Source of the DNA: Dictyostelium firmibasis
Taxonomy: Eukaryota; Evosea; Eumycetozoa; Dictyosteliales; Dictyosteliaceae
DNA length: 64,000 nucleotides
NCBI GenBank assembly: GCA_036169595.1
Contig: CM069765.1
Location: 5,043,501-5,107,500 of the forward strand
Reading direction: 5' to 3'
A model generated the notes under the pieces. The model made no database searches. It saw only the letters and a program-made list of their open reading frames with translations, and was not told the DNA's origin. Positions within the stretch are counted from its first letter, which is position 1. Each line of letters opens with the position of its first letter. Both the position numbers and the translations under genes were made by a program. Shown one piece after another: positions 1-33,773 of the stretch.

Positions 1-205
1 CACATTTCTATCAACAACCGGTATAAGTTAAACGAATATAAAAAACTTAATAAACGAATGTAAAAAACTAAAAAAAAATTAAATTACCACCTATTTTTAT
101 TTATTTTAAAACAGATCTGAAACAATTTTTTTTCTTTTGGTGAGGCATATGTCCTGTGAATTATTTGAATATTTTCTCAAACAATTCTTTTATTATTTAT
201 TTTAT

Positions 206-9803
<9,598 letters not shown>

Positions 9804-10174
9804 TATATAAATATATAAAATGTTATATCTCTTTTTTTTTATAAAGTAAATAAAAATAAAAATAAAAAAAAATAAAAAAAATAAAAAAAATTGATTTTTG
9901 AAAATAAAAAAAAAAAAAAAAAAAATGAAGAGTTCTTTGAAAAAAAAAGTTTTCAAGAAAATTAAAATTAACACACATAAAAATATTCGAATTGGATTAT
10001 TAATATAGTATCTTTACAAATAAATAATTTATTTATTTTATTTTTTTTTTTTTTTATTTTTTTTTTTTTGTCTGTTTGTTTTATAATACACTTCTGATAA
10101 ATTGTTTCGATTGATTTTTTTTTTTTTTTTTTTTTTTATTATTATTTGTATATTTAGTTTATTTTCTAATCTCT
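9804..10174. other. Spacer between ATR and the cupredoxin-like gene
   Basis: A/T-rich spacer with long poly-A and poly-T runs. It is upstream of the ATR start and downstream of the cupredoxin-like stop, so it should hold the ATR promoter. I see no RNA gene or repeat beyond homopolymers. Confidence 0.6.
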
Positions 10175-10836
10175 TTAAGAGAGTACAAAAAATATTAAAA
10201 GTGCTAATAAAGTTGCAAATACTAAACTAAGTAATTGTTTTTTAGAGTTTTGATTACGATCAATATCATTTGAGATTGAAGAGGATGAAGACAAAACCCT
10301 AACTGAACCAATCATTGTTTGATTATGATATTTACAATGATAAGTGTAAATACCTTCACGAGTGAAAGTAACTGAATGTTTACTTTTCGTATATGAATCC
10401 TTTGAAAAAGTTGATGAGTTTATAATTTGAAAATATTTATTATTACTATTAGTATAGTAATTTAAGTTTGCATTATTATTAATCTCTTTACTATTGATTT
10501 GGTTCATCAATATCTCTTCTTTATTAATTATATCAATTGATCTAATTGATGTTACTGTATGTTGTAATCCATCTGTAGTTACCCATGTTACTAAAGTAAA
10601 TAATAATATATTAATATCTTTTTCAACTAAAAAAAAAATAATAATGATAATAAAAAAAATAAAATTAAATATTTACCTTGATCACCAACAGATATTGTTA
10701 TATCTGATTCTATAGGGTTATCCCATTTTATAACTATATCACATTGGATTAAATTTATAAAAAATAAAAAATATATAACTAAAAGATAAAATATTCTGCG
10801 TTTAAAAAATTTCCCGCCATTTTTATTTAGAAACAT
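10175..10836 (-). CDS. Secreted/membrane cupredoxin-like copper protein
   Basis: Two exons, 10836-10677 and 10626-10175, separated by a 50-base intron, encode 203 residues. The N-terminus has a basic start followed by a strong hydrophobic segment ending near LIQCD, read as a signal peptide. The body resembles a type 1 copper (plastocyanin/azurin-like) fold: a first His in DGLQHTV, then a late YHCKYHNQTMIG motif giving Cys-x2-His-x3-Met, followed by a beta strand GSVRV. That is the His + Cys-His-Met ligand pattern of blue copper proteins. The first ligand only appears after splicing, which supports the intron. The C-terminus is a hydrophobic segment of about 17 residues, so the protein is probably held in the membrane or GPI-anchored with the copper domain outside the cytosol. 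An electron-transfer or copper-binding role is inferred from the fold. It could also be a cupredoxin fold without copper. Confidence 0.72.
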
Positions 10837-11250
10837 TATAATGATGTGTTTGCTTTTTTTTTTTTTTTTTTTGTTTTTTTTTTTTTTTGTTTTTTTTTTT
10901 TTTTCTCACTTCTTTCAAAAGTAATGTTAATTTTTGTGAGCAAATAAATAAAAAATTGGAAAAATAAATAATAATAATAAAATTTAAGAAAAGGATTGCA
11001 AAAAAAAGAAAAGCAATTTAAATTATTGTAATTTTGTAATGTTCTATTTTGTTGGTTTGCTTTTTTTTTTTTTTTACTTTTTGCTTATTATAACTTTTTT
11101 AGTGTTGGTAATAAATAGGAATGAATTTAAAAATAAAAATAAAAATATAAATAAAAAAAAAAAAAAAAGTTATTTTCGAGCACGAAAAAAAAAAAAAAAA
11201 TCTAAAAAAAAAAAAAAAAAAAAAAATTTATAAATATAAATTTTTTTTTT

Positions 11251-11276
11251 TGGCTCAATTGTGAATTTTTGAGCCA
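11251..11276. repeat. Perfect 8-bp inverted repeat (hairpin)
   Basis: TGGCTCAA at 11251-11258 is exactly complementary to TTGAGCCA at 11269-11276, with a 10-base loop. It sits at the edge of a GC-richer island inside otherwise A/T spacer. It could be a terminator-like hairpin, an end of a small element, or chance. Confidence 0.55.
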
Positions 11277-11397
11277 ATGTAATGAAATTCCTTATTGGGC
11301 CGTTGTCTCGCTTTAGGTGGTAGTTTTATTAGAATAAAAAAAATAAAAAAAAATAAAAAAAATGAAAAAAATAAAATAACTAAAAATAACAAAAACA

Positions 11398-11591
<194 letters not shown>

Positions 11592-12167
11592 ATAACCCAA
11601 CTTGAATTAATTTAATCGACCAATTTTATAAAATTCATTTTGTATAAATAGTTTATATTTATTGTTATTGGTTGTGTTTATTTATTTTTCACCAGGTTTT
11701 TTTCTGTGATCAAATCCCTTTATAAATAAAAAAAAAAGCATCCTGTGAGTTTTTTTTTCATACTTTTTGACTAAATTTTTAAATTTAAATAAAAATTTTT
11801 TTTTTTTTTTTTTTTTTATTTTTTTATTTTTATTTTTTTATTTTTATTTTTTTATTTTTTTATATTTTTTTTATTTTCTTTTTTTTCTTTTTTAATAAAC
11901 ACACAAAATCTACCAAGATACATCTATGTGCTAACTATTTCATATCCCAATAGTATTAGTGTGATAATAACACATAGTTTATTTGTTTTTTTTTTGTTTT
12001 GTTTTGTTTGTGTGGAATACATAGTTATTAAAAAACAATAATATAATAATAAAAAGAAAAAACTTCAAACATCTCCTTTTTTTTTTTTTACTCCTTTATA
12101 TAATATAAATGAAAAATAAAAATATTAAAGTTTGAATTAAAAGTAAAAAAATAAAACAAAGAAAACA

Positions 12168-14058
12168 ATGGATAAATTATTAACAACCTCTAAAGATGGC
12201 AGTCCAATTAATAATAAAAGTTGTGGTAGTGTAGAAGGAGATGGTGATAATGCTTTAAATAAAGAAGTTAGCATAGAAAAAAACAAAAGTGATAATGAAA
12301 ACAATAATGATAATAATGATAATAATAGTAAAAATGATAACAATGATAATAATAGTAAAAATGATAATAATTATTATAGTAATAACAATAATAATAATTT
12401 TGCAAAGGGTAATATTAAAAAATTAAAGATTAGGATTGTTAATAAAGAAACAGATTATAAAGATGAATATTCATTTCAAGAGTTTATAAAATTTTCAAAT
12501 GAACTAATAGAGGAAAGAGGACATACGATTAGGAATACACCAAGTGTTACAGATTTTCAAAACCCCCAAATTGTTATGGTCTCTGTAAATAGCCCAATAC
12601 CAACTCCAAGAACTATAACAACTACAACTACAACAACTATACCCAATGATAATAATAATAATAATAATAATAATATTAATAGTGACGATATCAATAATGA
12701 CGGCTTATTAGGAACTAGTATGTCATCATTTTTACCAACTTCACCATTGGTTGATGATTCTATTGGTTTAAAATCACCATTAATTAATCCAACTGCCAAT
12801 CAATTAAAATCATTAACTAGTGGTGGTTCATTTTATTTAAATACAAATCCGGATTTTACAAATAGTACAAATAGTTTATTAGAATTTAGTAATCATCAAA
12901 GAAGTAATAGTTCATTAGTTAGCAGAAGAGTTAAAAATAGTAGTGGTGGTATTGGTGGTAGTGGTGGAGTGGGTGATAAGAATCAGCAAACCACTATAGG
13001 TGAAGGTGATGGTGATGATTATGATGATATAGTTAGAAATAAAAAGAAAAACAAAGATGAAAAGGTATATTGGATTGATTTAGAGGGTTTATCAGATGAA
13101 GAGATTTCAATGGTTTGCAATCTATACTCAATACACCATTTGACATTCGAAGATATTACATCAGAGGATTCAACAGAGAAATGTGAAGAATTTTCAAACT
13201 ATACATTCATATCAACGTCTGAAACCATTTACTCCTACACAGATTTGGTACAATCGAATATCTATATGGTGCAATTTTCAAATTTCGTATTGATCTTTCA
13301 TGAACATCCATTAGATTCGATTGAGGATGTATTTAATGCTTTTCGTTATTTAGAGAGTGGTATTATTGCCACATCTCAATGGATAGTATCAACGTTTTTC
13401 GAATCGTTCAATGAAATCTATTCAGAGTTATCTGACCAGTTAATGAAGGAAGTCAACGTTTTAGATGAATTCACTCTATCAGAAGATGCTGCTCATCACT
13501 CTGAGTTATATGTTCGTTTAGGTAAAGCAACTAGAAAATCTACGAATTTATTATCTTGGATTTTTATTAAAAAGTAAGTTTGATAAACTTTAATTATACA
13601 TTTGTGTGATTTGATATTAATAATAAGAAATATATTAATTTTTTTTTTTTTTTAGTGATATGTTGTCATCTTTGATAAGATTAACAATTAATAAAGAGGA
13701 TAGAATTCATCTTAGTAATATTAAAGATAGAACGGTTAGATTAAAACAAAAGATAAAGATGGCAGAAGAGTTATTGGAGAATATTAGTAATATTTATATT
13801 TCAAAGGTATCACTGGTATTGAATGAGGAATCCCATGCATTAAATATAAGTATGGGAAAGTTCTCATCATTATCTGTTATTTTTATGCCTCTTAATCTAA
13901 TTGCTGCTATATTTGGTATGAACGTTCGTTTACCGGGCGAAGCTGACCCAGATTCAACAGGTGAAAGTTCTTTTTCTGCTTTTATCTCTTTAATGATGAT
14001 TATGGTTGCAATAGGTTCTATTTTAACTTTATTCTTTAAAAAACTTGATTGGTTGTAA
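12168..14058 (+). CDS. CorA-family Mg2+ (divalent cation) transporter
   Basis: Two exons, 12168-13573 and 13656-14058 (82-base intron, donor GTAAGT), give 602 residues. CorA/Mrs2 proteins are pentameric divalent cation channels with a large cytosolic N-terminal funnel and two C-terminal membrane helices. The first helix ends at the signature Gly-Met-Asn, here residues 556-558 (IFGMNVRLPGE). The second helix (about 578-598) runs from AFISLMM to LTLFF and is followed by KKLDWL. Residues 1-250 are a low-complexity Asn/Asp/Ser-rich extension peculiar to amoeba proteins. The conserved funnel starts near KVYWIDLEGL, and the long helix region (ERDR-like KEDRIHLSNIKDRTVRLKQ) lies just before the membrane. 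The location (plasma membrane, vacuole or endosome) cannot be read from the sequence. No mitochondrial presequence is evident, so an Mnr2/CorA-like rather than Mrs2 role is more likely. Confidence 0.92.
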
Positions 14059-14398
14059 ATTAAATAATAAATTTGAAAAAAAAAATAAAAAAAAATCAAA
14101 GGGTTTTTTTTTTTTTAATGAATTTAAAACAAATTTTTTTTTTTTTTTTTTTTTTTTTGAACTTCATTATACATAAATAAAAAGGAATGGTATTTTTTTT
14201 TGAAAATTGAAAATAAAAAATGTTTGAAAAAAAAAAAAAAAAAAATTAATATTTGTTTTTTTTATTTTTTTATTTTTTTTTTTATTTTTTTTATTTTGTA
14301 TAACGGCAGGAATAGTGTATTTTTTTTTATTTTTTTTTATTTTTTTTTTCAATTTTTTTATTTTTTTATATTTTTTTTTCAAAATAAAAACAAGAGGA
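14059..14398. other. Spacer CorA gene / RNA-binding protein gene
   Basis: 340 bases of A/T homopolymer runs containing the 3' flank of the CorA gene and the promoter of the next gene. Nothing else is recognisable. Confidence 0.6.
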
Positions 14399-16465
<2,067 letters not shown>

Positions 16466-17452
16466 AGTTTTTTGATTTAATAAAAAAAAAAAAAAATTCA
16501 CCCAATAATCTTCATAACCTCAATTTCCTTTTACAAGGTACCAAAAGGCATTCAAATATTTATATATAAATTTAAACAACACAACAAACACATTAAAAGA
16601 AAAAAAGGAAACCTTTTATTGGTGTGATATTTTTTCCTTTTTTTTATTATAATTTTTTTTTTTTTTTTGTTTTTTGCCAACATTAAAAAGGATCAATAAA
16701 ACCAAATTTCTTTTTAAAAAAACAGATGTTTCTCTTTTAATATTTTCCCAATATCCACCCAAATTTTATAATAATCATTCGGTTAATTAATTATTAATTT
16801 ATTAATTAATTAATTAATGGTAACCCAATATTTATCAATGGTGGTGTTTGGATTTGGAAAATTCTTTTTTTTTTATGTTTTTATAAAAAAAAAAAATTCC
16901 CAATTTTTGAGAAAAGATTGAATCTGTTTAATCATTGCATTTTTTGATTTTTTTTTTTTTTTCTTTTTTTTTATTTTAAAAAAATTGAAATAAATTAAGA
17001 TATTATTTTTTTAAAAAAAGAAAAAAATAATAAATAATAAGATCTTCCTTTTGAATTTTGATTAAAAAAAAAAAAATAAGAAAAAAAAATAAAATTTAAA
17101 AATTTTTTTTCTTAATTTAATCAATATTTTTAGATTTTTTTTCTTTCATTATGTAAAAAAAAAATTTTGATTATTATAATTAAAAAAAAAAAAAAATAAA
17201 AAGAAAAAAAAAAAAAAAAAAAAAAAAAAACCAATCATTGACAGTGCTAATAAAAATAGAATATTAATTTTGATACAAAATAACGAGATATTATATATAT
17301 ATATTTTAGTAAATATAATGTAAAAATACGATGATTTTTAAATCACAATTGAGATATTATTATAATACACAAACCTAATAAAAAAATAAATTAATAACAC
17401 CATTAAAAAAAAATAAAAAATAAAAAAAAATAAAAATAAAAAAAAATAACAA

Positions 17453-17495
<43 letters not shown>

Positions 17496-18339
17496 TACTT
17501 ATAATTGTGGTGGTTGTGAGATTTTATGAAGAGATTAAAAAAAAGGAATGGAAAAAACCAATTTGAAAAATCTATGAATAGATTGAAACTCCCAATGTGG
17601 GTGATCAACTTATAAAAGTTAACTTGGGTTACACTCTGATAAACAAGAAACATTAATTAAATCAATTACAATTAAAATAAATAAATTAATAAATCAATAA
17701 AATTAAAAATAAACCCAATTTCAACCTTTTATCAATCAAAAAAACATCACACAATTTGTGTTTCACATCTTGAATGAGTAGTACTGAGCAACAATAAATA
17801 TTTACTGAATATTAAAAAATTTTAAAAACTAAACTTGTAAAATGCCAAAAATAATAGCAACCACAGTAATCATTTCAAAAAAAAAAAAAAAATATTATTG
17901 ATATCGTTGTTGTTGTTGTTGTTGTTGTTGTTATTGTTATTTTTATTGTGTTGTTCTATTGTTGTTGTTGTTGTTATAATTTTGCATTGATTGGATTGTA
18001 AAGTGGTATTAATATAGAATTTCATATAAAAACATACATATATTGCCAATATTGATGATTTCAATTTTTTTTTTCTAATTATAGATTTAAAAAAAAAAAA
18101 AAAAATTCAGTTATTTTATTTAATTTTATTTTTTTATTAATTTTTTCATTTTCTAAAAAATAAAAATATCACATAATTTTTTTTTTTTTTTTTTTTTGAT
18201 TTTGATTTTGATTTAATTAATAATGGGGTAAAATTGTCTTTCAAAGGGGTCTATTTTCATGAAAAAAAAAAAAATAAAAAAAAAAAAAAGAGGTGGCACA
18301 AGTTTGGCTGTGTGAAAAAAAAGAAAAAAAAAATTTTTA

Positions 18340-18432
18340 GGTGGGTGAGTGATTGAATTTAATGTGCGGTGGTGATTTAAACCTCTTATCGTTGAGATTA
18401 AAGTTAAAACAAAACTTGTGTGGGTAGGTGTG
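18340..18432 (+). promoter_or_regulatory. Cluster of G-box-like (GBF-type) elements
   Basis: Three GT-rich stretches stand out from A/T sequence: GGTGGGTGAGTG at 18340-18351, GTGCGGTGGTG at 18364-18374 and TTGTGTGGGTAGGTGTG at 18416-18432. They resemble G-boxes, the targets of the developmental factor GBF in Dictyostelium. Assignment is by pattern only. Confidence 0.45.
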
Positions 18433-18819
18433 AGATCATGATACAAAATATTAAATATATAAAAATAAAAATAAAATAACTGGTTTTGATTTACGTTTTC
18501 TTTTTTTCATCATTTTTATTTAATTAAAAATAAAAAAAAAAAAAAAAAAATAATAATAATAAAAATAATAAAAAATTCAAATAAAAAAAAAAAAATATAT
18601 TCTTTCTTTATTCTTAATTTTTTGTAAAATAGAATTTTAAAATAAAACAAATATATATAATTAATTAAATAAATATTTTTAAATTAATAAAAAACTATAG
18701 TAAATAAATAAAAAAAAAAAAATTTTGAATTCAAGGTAAACACAAATTTTTTCTATTTTTTTTTATTGTCAGGGTCAATTATTATGTAATTTTGTTTTTT
18801 ATTTTTTTTTATATAAATT

Positions 18820-18954
<135 letters not shown>

Positions 18955-19150
18955 TAAAATATTCTGTGATTTTATTACCTCTATTAGTATTCTGTCATGA
19001 TATGATCATTATTGAAAAAAATTGAAATATTTTAAAATAAATAAAAATAAAATTAAAAAAAAAAAGATTATAAACTCATGCACCACCTTTTTAAAATAAA
19101 ACAATTAATTGCATTTCAATTAATAAACCCCTTATAAAGTCAACATTTTT

Positions 19151-19170
19151 GTGTGAAAGTGTGTGGGTGT
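19151..19170 (+). promoter_or_regulatory. G-box-like element
   Basis: GTGTGAAAGTGTGTGGGTGT is a GT-rich element about 1.05 kb before the next start codon. It resembles the GBF-binding G-box and is the closest such element to the gene at 20224. Confidence 0.45.
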
Positions 19171-19393
19171 TTAAATTAAATGAAAAAAAATCATAAAAAA
19201 TCATTACAAAAAAAAAAAAAATAAAAAATAATTTTTATTAAAACAAATAATTTTTTTTTTGTTTGTTTTTTTTTTAATTTTATTTTTTGTTTTTATCAAT
19301 ATATATACATTTTTTTTTTTTTTTTTTTTTCATTCTGTACTATAATTTATTTATTTATTTTATTTATTATATTTTATTTTATTTTGTTATATT

Positions 19394-19434
<41 letters not shown>

Positions 19435-19823
19435 AACTTCAAATAGGTTCAAAGAAACGATTTATTTTGGTAGTGTATCAATTTTTCTAATTTTTTTTTT
19501 TGATTTAACAATAAAAACTAAAAAAAAAAAAAAAAAATAAATAAAAAAAAAAAATCTCTTTGCCTTGCGCTCGCAAAACAATAAAAAAAAAAACACACAA
19601 AAAAAAAAAAATATAATACATAATGCCCCAATCATTAAAATATCAAAAGTAAAAATTAAAAAAAAAAAAAAAAGAAAATAAAATAAAAAATATGAAAAAA
19701 AAAAAAGACCATTTGTAAAATGCCATCTATTTAGGTCAACATCTATATTTAGTATGTCAAAATGTTAAAAATTTTTTTCTCGTGTGCACTCTCTTTTTGA
19801 TTATTTTTTTTTTTCGCATACTG

Positions 19824-19855
<32 letters not shown>

Positions 19856-20223
19856 GAATTCATTTTTTTTCTTTTACTTTTGTTATTTTTTTAAAATTTT
19901 TGTTATTGTTTTTTTTTGGTTTTTTATCAATTGATGGTTATATAAAGCTTATACAATATATTAACATTTTTTTTCTTTTTTTTTTTTTTCTAATAAAATT
20001 TATATTATGTGATTTTCCAAAAATTGTAAAAAAAAAAAAAAAAAATATATATATAATAGATTATCAAAATTGTATATTTTCTCATAAATAAAATTTTCTT
20101 ATAACCATTTTTTTTTTTTTTTAAAAAAAATACAATAAAATATTCTTATAATTTTTTTTTTAGAAATACACAAAATAAAAAAAAAAAAAAAAAGATTTTT
20201 GAAAAAAAAAAAAAAAAAAAAAA

Positions 20224-22938
<2,715 letters not shown>

Positions 22939-23897
22939 TTTATTTTATAAAGTCCGCTATATAAACCATTTTTCCAAATTTTTTTTTTTAATAAATAAAT
23001 ATTCTAAGAATATTATTCTTTTTTTTTTTTAATTATTTTTTTTTTAAAGAAATATTCTAGGGTTTTTTTATTTTTTTTTAAATTTTTTTTTTTTTTTTTA
23101 ATCATTTGAAACACAAAAATAATAGTTCAGAAAACTCAATCTTTTAAACCAATTACTTATAAGTGTGATTGGAAAAAAGAAAGAAAAAAAAAAAAAAAAA
23201 AAGATTATGGAGAATAAAAAAAAAAAACCAAATGTGAACAAAATTAAAAAAAAAAAAGATATTTTTAGAATCTTCCCAAATTCCATAAAAAAAAAAAGAA
23301 TGAGAAAGAATTTTGGGTGAATATTCATAAAAATTCTTCAATGCAAAATTTTTACCTCCCTTTGAGTATAAAATTTTTTTTTTTTTTTTTTTTCATTTTA
23401 TTATTTTCAAACCTCTTTGTCAAACTGTATATTAAATCTATCCAATTATAATATAAATATTTATAGTAAAGAAAAATAAATTAAATAAAAACAGAATTTT
23501 TCTCTTCAAATTTTTTTTTTCATTATTTTTTATTTTTTTTTTTCATTTTTTTCAAATTTTTTTTTATTTTTTTCAAAAAAGTTTTTTTTTTTTTTTTTTT
23601 TTGTTCATTTTTTTTTCTTTTTTTTGCAACAAGCCTAAGAGATCAATCGTTTTTTAGTTCTTTTCAATATATATATAATAAAAAAAAAAACCTCAAAAAA
23701 TTAAATTAGTTTTGAGAAATTAAAATATATTTGAGAAAAAGAATTTAAAAAGACTTGACAAAACTTTACTGCTATCTTTAGAAAAAAAAAAAAAGAAAAA
23801 AAATCAAGAGAAAAAAATACAAAAAACTTTTAAAATATTATACATTTTATATTAGTATTATTGTTATTTTTATTATTTTAAATATATATACATAGAT
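22939..23897. other. Spacer upstream of nup98
   Basis: About 960 bases of A/T-rich DNA with many homopolymer runs, containing the terminator region of the preceding gene and the promoter of nup98. No RNA gene or conserved element is recognisable. Confidence 0.6.
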
Positions 23898-30583
<6,686 letters not shown>

Positions 30584-30813
30584 AAAAAAAATTAAGTTGA
30601 TCAAAATCAATATGATTTTTAAATATAATATTTTTAGTTAGCAACTATTTGAATTCAACGAATATAAAAAATTAATAAAAAAAAAAAGAATAATCAATCT
30701 TACTGAACAAAAAAAATAAATGTTTTTTTTAAATATAAATTACTAAAAAAAATTTATTAAATTTTAAAACATATAAAATATATTTTGTTTGAATTTTTAG
30801 AGTGTCAAACAAT

Positions 30814-32650
30814 CTAATGGAAGAAAGCTAAAACAAAGAGAGAAAGGATAGCGACAACTAATTTAGACATTTCAATATTTGAAGCACTGTTACCTGCAGC
30901 TGGTGTTTCAGTGGTATTTACAACTGGGATTGCTGGAATACAACCTGGTGGACAAGTAGCTGGTGGAGCAGTTGGTGGTGAAGTTTCTGGGAGATCTATC
31001 AAAGAAAAAAAAGGATTAGTTTAACATGTAAAATATTAATAAATGATAGATGACTTATTATCCACCTTTTGATGAAGAGGAGGAAGAGGAGATATTGTGT
31101 TGTGATGAAGAAGAGATATTGTTTTGTGATGAGGCAGAAGATGTTTTTGAAGATGATAAAGAAGGGATAGAAGTAGAAGTATTATTATGTAATGATGTTT
31201 GTGAAGGAGAGATAGGGTTTAAAGATGTAATATTTGATTGTTGAATATAGGTTAAAGTATAATTATCCGAAGTAGAATTTTGTGTGATATTTAAAGAAGA
31301 AAGAGTATTGATGATTGTTGTGAAATTTTTTGGTGAAGAGATAGTAAAGTTTAAATAAAACATACTTGTTGATGGGTTGTTATCACAGACAGTGTCAACA
31401 TTGATATCAAAGAATGGATTGGTGAGAGCAGCATCGACATAATTTAACCAGACTGAGAGACCGAAGTTACCGTTTTTACCGTTGGCACCTTTACCCCATT
31501 GGAGATACATATTATCATGGTCACCGGTAATTGTAATGGCAGTACCGTCATTTCTAGTACATGATGAACCTGAAGCATTTACAGTGTAGTAAGCCCAAGT
31601 ATTTGGATCAATTGAACCACCACCTGAAACGTAAGCAGAGTTTTTCAATTCTAATTTGGCCATATAATCAGCATTTGGGAGGGCTGGGTTGAATCTTAAG
31701 TCACATTGAACGGTAGTTTGGTCACCTAATGATGTGAAACCTGAAGTAAGATGGAGATTACCAGTGGTTTGATCAATTGAGATAGTATTGACTGTTCCTG
31801 CTGAGGTATCGAACTTTTGTTGATTATTGAATACTGATGAAACTTGATCAACATAAAGAGCTTGAGCACCTTGAGTATCAGTTAAAGTACTATCAATAGA
31901 GGCTTTGGAGATTGAATAAGTATTGGATTGACAATCGAAGGTTGAACTACAACCAAGATTGATATTAATGTCAACTACCTCCATTCCACCTGGATTGGAT
32001 TGAGCAGTGTTTGTACCATCGGTAGCTTGGAATTGGAACCAACCAGAGGCACCATTTTGAATATTTTTACCATTGGCACCAACACCAAGTTGGAGAGCAG
32101 TGCTTGGGTTTTCAGACATTGTAACTACTGCGTTTGGATTTGTTAAACTAACCATTTTAGTTTTTTCTGGAATAATTTGATAGAAACTCCATGTACTTGG
32201 ATCAACTGGACCACCATTTGCTTTGTATGCATTTGAATTCAACTCTTGTTTAACATCACTTGGAGCACCGGATTTAACGAAAGCAGCACGTAAACTAAAT
32301 TTGTCGGTAAGTGATGAATTGACTGGATTCAATGTACCTGTCAAAACTAAATTATTACCACCATTGAGTTGAACTACACCATTTGAAACGAAATCATAGT
32401 TATTGGCAATTTGAATGTTACTACCCAAATTATCATTAAAAGTTAAAGCATTACCACCAGTTGTTGGCCCATAAGTTGAATCAATTTGAGCTGGTGTTGC
32501 ATCTATAAATTTTTTTAAAAAAATATTATTATTAATATTTATTATTTTATTTTATTTTTTTAAATTATTCAACATACCATTAACTGAGCACTGGGAATAT
32601 GCTGATCCTGCTACAGAAAGAGCGACCAATAATACGGAAAGAACTCTCAT
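30814..32650 (-). CDS. Secreted, probably GPI-anchored surface glycoprotein with two tandem domains
   Basis: Three exons, 32650-32578, 32502-31066 and 30995-30814, give 563 residues. Exon 1 encodes a classic signal peptide (MRVLSVLLVALSVAGSAYSQ). The body has two related domains of about 150 residues. Each carries a GGxxDPxTWxxY motif (GGPVDPSTWSFY, GGSIDPNTWAYY) and a GANGKN motif, followed by an aromatic beta segment and a Cys-containing end. A Ser/Thr/Asn-rich stalk with many N-x-S/T sites follows. The last exon adds a Pro/Thr-rich Cys-containing piece and a C-terminal hydrophobic tail after GNSASNIEMSK, which fits a GPI signal. The donor of intron 2 (GTGGAT) is unusual, but frame and hydrophobic tail agree. 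I do not recognise the domain family. A cell-surface or matrix role is inferred. It is divergent from the lipase gene. Confidence 0.85.
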
Positions 32651-33773
32651 ATTAAAAAATATATGTGTATTATAATTGTGATAATTAAATTAAACTATAA
32701 TATTAAAAATTTTGATTTTTTTTTTTTTAAAAATATATAAATTGTTATTTGAATAAATAAATAAATAAATAATTTGTTTTTTATTTGTTTTTTTGTTTTT
32801 ATTTTGAATGATATTTTAAAAAAAAAAAATGTCTATTTATTCTTTTTTTTACCTCCTTTTTTTTTTTTTTTTTTTTTATTAATTATATTTTTATTTAAAA
32901 AAGTTTTAAAAATTCCAATCAAGGTAATTGAAAAATAACCTTAATTTGGAAATAGTATATTTGTTTATAAAAATAAAATATTAATTATTCAATAGTAACA
33001 CACACCACAAAATATTTAATAAAATTAAAATAATTAAAAAAAACTATGCATATGAAGTGTTACTATTTTCTTTTTAAAGAAAAAAAATATAGGTTAGGTT
33101 GGTGTGTGTTGTGTTAAAAATAACATTTTAACTAATTTTGTAAAACATTTTTTTTTATTTATTTTTTTTTATTATTTTAAACATTAAATTCACTACACTG
33201 GAAATATCCCAATTTGCAAAATTCTGTAAAAATAATAATTTCACCAAACCACCAAATAATTTTTTATTTTTTTTATTTTTTTTTTATTTTTATTTTAACA
33301 CGCCACATTCCAAAATTTTATCTTTCACTAATTACTAAATACTCTTTTTTTTTTTTTTCAAAAAAATAAAAAAAATAATAAAAAAAATAAATAAAAAAAT
33401 AAATAAAAAAATAAAAAAAAAAAAATAAAAAATAAAAAATAAAAAAATAAAAATAAAAAATTACTATTCAGTCAACATTCAAACTTTTAAATAAATTTTT
33501 TAAAACTTAATTTTTTTTTATGATTATTTAATATTTTAAAGTGATTAGAAATATTTTATTATTGTATATGCGTAAAAAAATATTTTAGTGAATGAAATTT
33601 CAAATTTGTTTGGGTTTTTACAAATCCCGAGATTTTTTTTTTTTTTTTGCTTTTTTTTTATATTAATTATTTTTATTTTTTATTTTTTTTTTATTTTTTT
33701 TTATTTTTTTTTTTGATCAAAATACTTTTTTTTTCAAATTTTATAATATATATATTTTATTTATTTTCATAAA
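32651..33773. other. Divergent promoter spacer, surface glycoprotein / lipase
   Basis: 1.1 kb between two divergent genes that both encode secreted products. Mostly A/T homopolymers, with a conspicuous inverted pair of GT/CA-rich boxes (listed separately). No coding frame is visible. Confidence 0.6.
32997..33114. promoter_or_regulatory. Inverted pair of CA/GT boxes (G-box-like)
   Basis: AACACACACC at 32997-33006 is exactly complementary to GGTGTGTGTT at 33101-33110, and both continue as GT-rich boxes (CACAA and GGTT/GTGT flanks). The elements lie about 350 bases from the glycoprotein start and 660 bases from the lipase start. They resemble GBF-type G-boxes, which work in both orientations in Dictyostelium promoters. 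Confidence 0.5.

Noticed and set aside
17560-17660. Possible tRNA or box C/D snoRNA (GTGATCA and CTGA-like boxes)
   Set aside because: No cloverleaf can be drawn and the C-box match is poor; no typical upstream element was clear.
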